Assembly (NCBI RefSeq): GCF_902499045.1
Contig: NZ_CABVPL010000002.1
Coordinates: forward strand, 186,001-250,000
DNA: 64,000 bases
Origin: Burkholderia latens
Lineage (GTDB): Bacteria; Pseudomonadota; Gammaproteobacteria; Burkholderiales; Burkholderiaceae
Direction of reading: 5' to 3'
Below are positions 20,830-30,800 of this stretch, one piece after another. Below the pieces are notes generated by a model that saw only the letters and a program-made list of their open reading frames with translations, searched no databases and was not told where the DNA came from. The stretch's first letter is position 1. Every line of letters begins with the position of its first letter. The translations under genes were made by a program, and so were the position numbers.

Positions 20830-21558
20830 TCAATAGGGAATCAGGCGGGGGTGGTCGATGGAATTGAAATACCACTCGCCGCGTTTGGAGCGGATCTCTC
20901 GATGGAGCTGGTGATCCCGTGTCGCTTCACGCCAGTACGCGAATTCCGCGTTCGTCATGTCGAGCCCTTCGGCCACGTCGTCCATGGTGACTGCATGCCT
21001 GGCCTTGGATCGCTCGCTCTTGGGCACCGCGCGTACCGTGGCGTGCCGGCCAGGGTTGTAAGACTTGGTCGCGGTCGTCGGGACGGCAGCGTTGCGCACC
21101 GGGTCGCGATGCGATGGCTGATATTCCGGCATCGCGAGCGAACCCGCCCCCCTATTTGCGTCCTCCGCGGCAGGTATGCGCGCGGGTGCGGATTGCTGCG
21201 TCGATGCAACGGAGATCATGCCGCGATAAACGCTGTCGGGAGACGGATACGCGTCGCCGCTTTCGAGCATATGTGTAGCAACGCAGCACGGCGCCGCGAA
21301 CGCGAGGCCAACGGCAAGCGTTCGCCGCCACGAGCGGCGCGCAGGACGGTGGCGTCGCCATGGCGCGTTGCCGGATCCGAAGTCCGCGGCGGATGCTTTT
21401 GCTTGTTCGCGCGGGACTCCGTGGGGGCACAAGTCGAACACGCGCGGCCCGGGCTCCCGGATTTTCTCGAGCGCGCTGCCGCACCGGCCGTACGGCGGCG
21501 GCACGTCGGAAAAAGGGGCGACGAGCGGTAGTGCGAAATGACCGGTGATGTCCTGCAT
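20830..21558 (-). CDS. Hypothetical protein with one central hydrophobic segment
   Basis: I do not recognise this frame. Starting at MQDITGHFALPLV it would encode 242 residues: an Arg/Pro-rich N-terminal part, a single hydrophobic segment (RTLAVGLAFAAPCCVAT, about residues 79-95), a low-complexity middle, and a compact charged C-terminus (VTMDDVAEGLDMTNAEFAYW to GEWYFNSIDHPRLIPY). The C-terminal 60 residues look the most protein-like. It lies on the same strand as the giant adhesin, some 270 bp beyond that gene's stop and its terminator. It could be a single-pass membrane protein or a chance frame. Confidence 0.4.
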   Translation of the reverse strand: MQDITGHFALPLVAPFSDVPPPYGRCGSALEKIREPGPRVFDLCPHGVPREQAKASAADFGSGNAPWRRHRPARRSWRRTLAVGLAFAAPCCVATHMLESGDAYPSPDSVYRGMISVASTQQSAPARIPAAEDANRGAGSLAMPEYQPSHRDPVRNAAVPTTATKSYNPGRHATVRAVPKSERSKARHAVTMDDVAEGLDMTNAEFAYWREATRDHQLHREIRSKRGEWYFNSIDHPRLIPY

Positions 21559-21756
21559 ATCCGTATACGAGCGACGAATCCGCCGACACATGACGTGTCG
21601 CCTCGCCCCTCCATCACTTTGAATGAAAAGGCGAGTATCACTGTTGATTCCGACCGCCGTAAATCAGCCAAGGACGAATCACCGCAGGCCAGCGTCGGCC
21701 GATTCCGATCCGCTCCGTGTTGCACCGGCAGGCGCGCACTCATGCGGAACGCACAT

Positions 21757-21782
21757 AAAAAAAGACCCGCGCGAGGCGGGTC
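21757..21782 (-). terminator. Intrinsic terminator of the giant adhesin gene
   Basis: On the minus strand a 7-bp stem GACCCGC/GCGGGTC with a 5-nt loop is followed by seven T residues. It lies about 45 bp beyond the adhesin stop codon. Confidence 0.88.
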
Positions 21783-21792
21783 CGGAAATACG

Positions 21793-21812
21793 GGAGCGGG
21801 TTGCCCCGCTCC
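21793..21812. other. Second stem-loop just after the giant adhesin stop
   Basis: An 8-bp stem (GGAGCGGG/CCCGCTCC) with loop TTGC lies between the stop codon and the terminator. It probably protects the mRNA end. Confidence 0.5.
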
Positions 21813-21824
21813 GTCAGTCGGCCA

Positions 21825-24800
21825 TTACCACTGATACGATGCACCGAGGCCAACGGTGTTGCCACCGCTCGACAAGCCCACACCGGCCTTCATCTTCAGG
21901 TTCTTGTTGATGCGAGCCTCCCCGCCGAACGCGACCGCCTGATAGCCCTTGTAGCTCGCACTGCCGATACCGAACGACAGCGTCTTGCCAGGGTCGACAC
22001 CCGGGATCATCGTCAACGCCGTTGCCGCCGCGATACCCGAATAGGCATTGCGCGATACGCCGTTGATCTGACCTTGCAGCCCGCCAACCGCCCGGTCGAG
22101 TTGCCCCTTGGTGGCCGCATCCGACGCATTCACGCCATCCGCGATATTGACGATCCGGCGCTTGCCCTGGTCGGAGCCGTCACCGAACGAGACCGTGTTG
22201 TCCTCGTTCGCGACGGAGCCCGCACCAATCGCAACACTGTTGTCGCCCCGGGCCTTCGCACCCTGACCGATCGCCGTGCTGTTCTCGCCGCGAGCCGACG
22301 AGTCCTGGCCGATCGCGGTGCTATTGGCCGCGTGCGCATCAGCACCCGCGCCAATCGCCGTGCCGCCCGCGGCGCGCACCGTCGCGTTCGCGCCGACTGC
22401 CGTGGCGTTGCCAGCATCGCCGTTGATCGTCGAGCCCGAACCCATCGCAACGTTGTTGCTGCCGTTGCCGGATTGGGCCGCCGTCACCGCCTGGCCCGCT
22501 TCGCCCGAACCGCTGATCAGGTCGTTGCTGACCGTACGGCGCGAGTCACCGCCCGAACCGCCGGTGGCTTCGATCTTGCTGACGCGATCGTCCATCGTGC
22601 CGAGGCGGTTTTCGAAGTCGCTCTTCAGCGACGACAGCTGGCCGTAGTTCACTGCGTCGTACTGGCTCTTGCCGTCGGCAACGTTGGTCAGCATCACCGG
22701 CGCCGCCGCAGGCCCGCCCAGCGTCACCGAACCGTAGTTCGGGTTGCCGTGTGAGTCGACGTCGTAGCGCACCGCCAGCGAATCGGTCGCGCCATACGCC
22801 GCAGCCGCCTGCACCGCCTGCGAGACGGTCGCGTACTTGTGACCGCCCACTTCGATCGAATTGACGGCAACGTGCCCGTTTTCATCGACGGTCGTGTCGC
22901 CTCCGATCGCATTCGCGACGCTTGTGGCCGTGCCGTGCAGTTGCGAGCCGTTCACCGCATCGGTGCTCGTCGCGCTGACCGCTCCGGCCGCCACGTTGTG
23001 CAGGCCAACCGCCGTACCGGCATCCCCGAGCGTGACCGACGCGCGATTCGCCGAACCGTCTTCGTTGCGATCGTAGCGTACCGCTGCGACCGCGTGCCCG
23101 GTTTCCGGATCGATCAGACCGCTGTTCTCGATCGTATCCTTCAGGGTCGAGATATCGCTCGCGTTGGCCGTCACGCGCCCGTCGAGATTGCCGATCGCCG
23201 CACTGACACTCTTCACCGTCGTCGTGCCACCCTCGAGCGAGTAGCTCGGCGCGGAGATCGTGCCGTCGGCGCCTGCCTGCGAGCCGCCGCCGAGCGCAGT
23301 GGCCATGCTCTGCGACGCACCATACAGTTGCGCACCGTTCACCGCTTCCATGCTCGTCGCATTCACCGCGCCAGCTGCAACGTTCTTCAGCGTCGTGCCT
23401 TGCTCGCCAGCCAGCGTGACCGTGCTCTTCGCCGCATCGTCGTATGCAACCGCGTTCGGATCCGTGCCGCCACCGCCGCCGCTTGCCGCTGCAGCCGCGA
23501 TCGCGTCGCCGACGTTACCGTAGGTCTTGTCGCCGACGTGGTACTTCGGTGCCGTCACGCTGCCATCGGCGCCGATGCCCGCGCCACCGCCGAGTGCGGT
23601 CGTTACGCCGCTCAGCTGTGCCACGTTCACCGCGTCGGTGCCTTGCGTACCCGCCGCGACATTCACGATCTGGCGCTCGCTTCCGGCGCTACCCACCGAA
23701 ACGGTATTGGCGCGCGTCGCCTTCGCGCCTGCGCCCAGCGCCACCGCACCGTTCGCCGCGCCCTCCACGCTCGTATTGGCACCCAGCGCCATCGCATTGG
23801 CCACGTCCGGTGCAACGCTTGCATTCGTGCCCAGCGCAATGCCGTTGGTCGCGCCTACTGCGGCTTCTGCTGCGTCGCCAATCGCGATCGAGCTTTCACC
23901 GATTGCCTTGATGCCGTTATTGCCGACCGCGACCGCGTTCTCGCCGTTCGCCTTCGCGTTCGAACCGATCGCCAGCGCTCCCGCGCCATTGGTCGTCACC
24001 TTCGAACCGATAGCCACCGAGTACGCCTGGTCCGCGCCCGTTTGCGCCATATTGCCGATCGCCACCGATTCGTCCGACAGCGCCCCGGTGTTCAGGCCGA
24101 GCGCGATCGCGTTCGCCCCTGCCGCATGAGCCTCCACGCCGATCGCAGCGGCCGTCGTGGTATCCGGATCGCCCCCGCTGATACTCGCCGAGTTCGTCCC
24201 CCCCATACCGTCGACCACGACCAGGGAATTCGGCTCGTCCGAATCCGCAAGCGCATTGACCCGAGACAACAGGTGCGACTGCTCAGCTGCGACATGGGAT
24301 TTCAGTTTGCCCAGCGCCTCGAACAACTGCGATCCATTGATCGCATCCGTACTCCTGGCGGTGACGTCCCCCGCTTTCACGTGGACGATCCTGCGTTCGG
24401 TCCCGTCATCACCGACGGACACCGTCATCGCTTCGTTCGCAACGGAATTGGCACCCAGCGCAACCGCTCCGCTCGCCAGCGCACGCGCACCGGTACCCAA
24501 CGCCAATGTATTCGAACCGCCTGCCAGGGCCTTTGAACCGATCGCGACAGACTGAGCGCCGGTCGCGGTCGCGGGTGCGCCGCTGGCCCGGACCTTGATG
24601 TACTTCAGATCGATGTTACCTTCAGCCAGCTCGCGCTTCACATCGGACAATCCGGTGTTCAGCTGGCCGACGTTCACCGCGTCGGTATCATCCACGCCCG
24701 CTGCAACGTTCTTCAACGCCACCGGCGCTGCTGCGCCCGCACCACCCAGCGTCACCGAGCCGCGATCCGCCGTGCCGTCTTCCTTGCGGTCGTACGTCAC

Positions 24801-27800
24801 CGCCGCGATCACCTTGCCCGTCTCCTTGTCCACCAGGCCGGACTCGGCAATATCGTCTTGCAGCTTCTCGACGTTCGTCGCATTCGTCGTCACGCGGCCG
24901 TCCAGGTTCGACACCGCGTCGCCAACGTTTTTCGCCAGAGTCTTGCCGCCGTCCAGCGTGTACGTGGGTGTCGTCACCTTACCGGCTTCGTCTACCTTCG
25001 ACTCACCACCCAGCGCGCTCGCCACACTTTGCGCAGCGCCATACAGTTGCGAGCCGTTCACCGCTTCCATGCTCGTCGCGTTCACGGCGCCCGCTGCAAC
25101 GTTCTTCAGCGTCGTGCCTTTCTCGCCAGCCAGCGTGACCGCACTCTTGGCTTCATCGTCGTACGCAACCGCGTTCGGATCCGTACCGCTACCCATTTCG
25201 GCTGCGGCAACGATCGCGTCACCCACGTTACCGTAGGTCTTGTCGCCAACGTGGTACTTCGGTGTCGTCACCTTGCCGGCCGAGTCCACCGTCGAACCGC
25301 CACCCAGCGCGCTTGCCACGCTCTGCGACGTGCCGTACAGCTGCGAGCCGTTGACCGCCTCCATGCTCGTCGCGTTCACCGTGCCGGCTGCAACGTTCTT
25401 CAATGCCACCGGCGCCTTTGCGTCCGCGCCGCCAAGGGTCACCGAACCGCGATCCGCCGTGCCGTCTGCCTTGCGGTCGTACGTCACCGCCGCGATCACG
25501 TTGCCCGTGCCCTTGTCCACCAGGCCGGACTCGGCGATATCGTCTTGCAGCTTCTCGACGTTCGTCGCGTTCGTCGTCACACGGCCGTCAAGGTTCGACA
25601 CCGCGTCGCCAACATTTTTCGCCAGGGTCTTGCCGCCGTCCAGCGTGTACGTGGGTGTCGTCACCTTACCGGCTTCATCTACCTTCGACTCACCGCCCAG
25701 CGCACTCGCCACACTCTTCGACGTGCCGTACAGCTGCGAGCCGTTGACCGCCTCCATGCTCGTCGCGTTCACCGCGCCGGCTGCAACGTTCTTCAATGCC
25801 ACCGGCGCCTTTGCGTCCGCGCCGCCCAGCGTCACCGAACCGCGATCCGCCGTGCCGTCTGCCTTGCGGTCGTACGTCACCGCCGCGATCACCTTGCCCG
25901 TGCCCTTGTCCACCAGACCGGACTCGGCGATATCGTCTTGCAGCTTCTCGACGTTCGTCGCGTTCGTCGTCACACGGCCGTCCAGGTTCGACACCGCGTC
26001 GCCAACGTTTTTCGCCAGGGTCTTGCCGCCGTCCAGCGTGTACGTGGGTGCCGTCACCTTACCGGCTTCGTCTACCTTCGACTCACCACCCAGCGCGCTC
26101 GCCACACTTTGTGCGGCGCCATACAGCTGCGAACCGTTCACCGCTTCCGTGCTCGTCGCATTGACTGCGCCAGCTGCAACGTTCTTCAGCGTCGTGCCTT
26201 TCTCGCCAGCCAGCGTGACCGTGCTCTTCGCCGCATCGTCGTACGCAACCGCATTCGGATCCTTGCTGCTACCAATCTCCACCGCGGCCGTAATCGCGTC
26301 ACCCACGTTACCGTAGGTCTTGTCGCCGACGTGATACTTCGGCGCAGTCACGCTGCCATCAGCGCCGATACCCGCACCGCCGCCCAGCGCAGTCGTTACG
26401 CCGCTCAGCTGTGCCACGTTCACCGCGTCGGTGCCTTGCGTACCTGCCGCAACGTTCACGATCTGGCGCTCGCTTCCGGCGCTACCCACCGAAATGGTAT
26501 TGGCACGCGTCGCCTTCGCGCCTGCGCCCAACGCCACGGCACCGTTCGCCGTGCCCTCCACGCTCGTATTGGCACCCAGCGCCATCGCATTGGTCACCTT
26601 CGGTGCAACGCTCGCACCCGTGCCCAGCGCAACGCCATTGGTCGCGCCTACTGCGGCTTCCGCTGCATTGCCGATCGCAATCGAGCTTTCACCGATTGCC
26701 TTGATGCCGTTATTGCCGAGCGCGACCGCGTTCTCGCCGTTCGCCTTCGCATTCGAGCCGATCGCCAGCGCTCCCGCGCCATTGGTCGTCACCCATGAAC
26801 CGATGGCAACCGAGTACGATTGATCCGAGCCCGTTTGCGCCATATTGCCGATCGCAACCGATTCGTTCGACAGCGCCCCGGTGTTCAGGCCGAGCGCAAT
26901 CGCGTTCGCCCCGGCCGCATGCGCGTCCACGCCGATCGCGGCGGCTGTCGTGCTTTCGGGATCGCCCGTCGCGATGCTCGCGGTGTTGAACCGACTACCG
27001 TCCGAACCCATACCATCGATCGTGACGAAGCTCGGGCCTTTACCACCACCGCCACCGCCGCTGGCTGCCGCGGCCGCAATCGCGTCACTGACGTTACCGT
27101 AGGTCTTGCTGCCGACGCGGATCGTCGGCGCCGTCACCTTGCCGGCCGCATCCACCGTCGACCCACCGCCCAGCGCGTTCGCCACACTTTGCGACGTACC
27201 GTACAGTTGCGAACCGTTCATCGCTTCCATGCTCGTCGCATTCACCGCGCCGGCTGCGACGTTCTTCAACGTCGCGCCTTTCTCGCCGGACAGCGTGACA
27301 GCGGTCTTGGCTGCGTCGTCGTACAAGACCGCATTCGAATCCGTACCGCCACCCCCGCTCGCTGCCGCGGCTGCGAGCGCGTCACCGACGTTACCGTAGG
27401 TTTTTTCGCCGATGCGATACTTCGGCGCCGTCACGCTGCCATCGGCGCCGATGCCCGCACCACCGCCCAGCGCCGTTGTCACGCCTTTCACCTGGCCCAC
27501 GTTCGCCGCATCGGTGTCGCCAATGCCCATCGCAACGTTCTTCAACGACACCGGGGCCTTTGCGTCTGCACTGCCAAGCGTTACCGAGCCGCGATCCGCC
27601 GTGCCGTCTGCCTTCCGGTCGTACGTCAGCGCCGCAATCGCCTTGCCCGTGTCCTTATCGATCAGACCGGACTCGGCAATATCGCCTTGCAGTTTCTCGA
27701 CGTTCGTCGCGTTCGTCGTCACACGGCCGTCAAGGTTCGACACCGCGTCTCCAACGTTTTTCGCCTTGGTCTTGCCGCCGTCCAGCGCGTACGTCGGCGC

Positions 27801-30800
27801 CGTCACCGTACCGCCCGCGTCCACCGTCGAATCACCGCCCAGCGCACTCGCCACACTCTTCGACGCGCCGTACAGCTGCGAGCCGTTCAGCGCATCCGTG
27901 CTCGTCCCGGTCACCGCGCCATCTGCAATGTTCTTCAACGCTACCGGTGCTGCCGCGCCCGCGCCGCCCAGCGTCACCGAGCTGCCATGCGCCGTGCCGT
28001 CGTTACGGTCGTACGTCACCGCCGCAATCACCTTGCCCGTGTCCTTGTCCACCAGACCGGATTCGGCAATATCGCCTTGCAGTTTCTCGACGTTCGTCGC
28101 GTTCGTCGTCACACGGCCGTCAAGGTTCGACACCGCGTCTCCAACGTTTTTCGCCAGGGTCTTGCCGACGTCCAGCGTGTACGTGGGTGTCGTCACCTTA
28201 CCGGCTTCGTCTACCTTCGACTCACCACCCAATGCGCTCGCCACACTTTGCGCGGCGCCATACAGTTGCGAGCCATTCACCGCTTCCGCGCTCGTCGCAT
28301 TAACCGCGCCAGCTGCAACGTTCTTCAGCGTCGTGCCATGCTCGCCCCCCAGCGTGATTGCGCCCTTGGCTGCATCGTCGTACAAAACCGCATTCGAATC
28401 CGTGCCACCGCCACCGCTAGCTGCCGCGGCTGCGAGCGCGTCACCGACGTTACCGTAGGTTTTTTCGCCGATGCGATACTTCGGCGCCGTCACGCTGCCA
28501 TCGGCGCCAATGCCCGCACCACCGCCCAGCGCCGTTGTCACGCCTTTCACCTGGCCCACGTTCGCCGCATCGGTGTCACCAATGCCCATCGCAACGTTCT
28601 TCAACGACACCGGCGCTTTTGCGTCTGCGCCGCCAAGGGTCACCGAACCGCGATCCGCCGTGCCGTCTGCCTTGCGGTCGTACGTCACCGCCGCGATCAC
28701 CTTGCCCGTGTCCTTGTCGATCAGACCGGACTCAGCGATATCGCCTTGCAGCTTCTCGACGTTCGTCGCGTTCGTCGTCACACGGACGTCAAGGTTCGAC
28801 ACCGCGTCGCCAACGTTGCGCACAGTGGTCTTGCCGCCGTCCAGCGTATACGTCGGCGCCGTCAGCTTGCCTGCTGCGTCCACCGTCGACTCACCACCGA
28901 GCGCGCTCGCCACATTTTGCGACGCATCGTACAGCTGCGAGCCGTTCACCGCTTCCATGCTCGTCGCATTCACAGCACCCGCTGCAACGTTCTTCAGCGC
29001 CGTACCTTTCTCGCCAGCCAGCGTGACCGTGCTCTTCGCCGCATCGTCGTATGCAACTGCATTCGGATTCGTACCGCCACCACCGCCGCTTTCCGCTGCG
29101 GCCGCAATCGCGTCGCCGACGTTACCGTAGGTCTTGTCGCCGACGTGGTACTTCGGTGCCGTCACACTGCCATCGGCGCCAATACCCGCACCGCCGCCCA
29201 GCGCAGTTGTTACGCCACTGAGCTGTGCCACGTTCACCGCATCGGTACCTTGCGTACCCGCCGCAACGTTCACGATCTGGCGCTCGCTTCCGGCACTACC
29301 CACCGAAATGGTATTGGCGCGCGTCGCTTTGGAACCGGTACCCAGTGCGACTGCACTATTCGCGCCTTTTTCGACGCTGGCATTTGCGCCCAGCGCCATC
29401 GAGTCGGCCACGTTGCGAGCAACACTTGCAGACGCGCCCAGCGCAATGCCATTGGTCGCACCTGCAGCAGAGCTGGCTTTGTTACCGATCGCAATGGAAT
29501 TCGTGCCGATTGCCGCCACGTTGTTATTACCGAGCGCGATCGCGTTGTCGCCGTTTGCCTTCGCGTTCGAGCCGACCGCCAGCGCTCCCGCACCATTGGT
29601 CGTCACATTCGAACCGATGGCTACCGCGTTCGCCTGGCCGGCACCCGTTTGGGCCATATTGCCGATAGCCACTGCGCCATCCGAGTACGCGTAGCTACGC
29701 ACACCGAGGGCGACCGCATTCGCGCCCGAAGCAATGGAACCTACACCGATCGCTGCGGCAGTGTCGCTCGCAGGATCGCCGCCAACGATGTTCGCGGTAT
29801 TTTCCTGACTACCGTCCGCGCCCGCACCGGCAACTTGCAAGAATTTCGATGGGTCGACCGATGCCAAGTCTGTCTTGGCTGCAAGGACGTTAGCCGTCAG
29901 CGAGCCATGCCGCGACCTGAGTTCCGACGACAGCTTGTCGGTCCGGTCGGTCATCTTTTCGATCGCTTCGGTCAGTTGATTCACGTTGACTGCGTCGGTA
30001 TCTTCCGTACCATCGGCCACATTCGAAATGCGACGTTCGCGACCGACGTCGCCAACCGATACCTGGTTCGCCTCCGTAGCAACCGAATTCAGACCGATCG
30101 CGACCGAGTTGAGCCCGTTCGCGCGTGAACCCGTACCCAAGGCCAGCGAGCCGTTGCCGGTTGCGTTTGCGCCCGAGCCGATCGCGACGGTATTGGCTCC
30201 CATGGCGTTTGCGGCCTGCCCCGTTGCCTTGACCTTGATGTAACGCATCGACAGGCTGCCGTCCGACAGCGAATCGCGAATCGACTTCGTTGCATCCGAC
30301 AATTGGCCGACGTTCACTGCGTCGGTCGCGTCCACGCCGGCTGCGACGTTCTTCAACGTCGTGCCTTTCTCGCCAGCCAGCGTGATCGCGCCTTTGGTCT
30401 TGTCGTCGTAGGACACCGCGTTCGGATTCGTACCGCCACCGCCGCCGGTTTCCGCCGCGGCCGTGATCGCGTCGCCGACGTTGCCGTAGGTCTTGTCACC
30501 GACGTGGTACTTCGGTGCCGTCACGCTGCCATCCGCGCCGATGCCAGCACCACCGCCCAGCGCCGTTGTCACGCCTTTCAACTGGCCCACGTTCGCCGCA
30601 TCGGTGTCGCCGATGCCCATCGCAACGTTCTTCAACGCCACCGGGGCCTTTGCGTCCGCACCGCCAAGCGTTACCGAACCGCGGTCGGCGGTGCCGTCTA
30701 CCTTGCGGTCGTACGTCAGCGCCGCAATCGCCTTGCCCGTGCCCTTGTCGATCAGACCGGACTCGGCAATATCGCCTTGCAGTTTCTCGACGTTCGTCGC

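Noticed and set aside
22839-30128. Very long plus-strand open frames (565 to 1102 residues) antisense to the giant adhesin
   Set aside because: They consist of Arg/His/Val-rich periodic text mirroring the adhesin repeats; high GC and repeated codons keep antisense frames open. No start sites or families.
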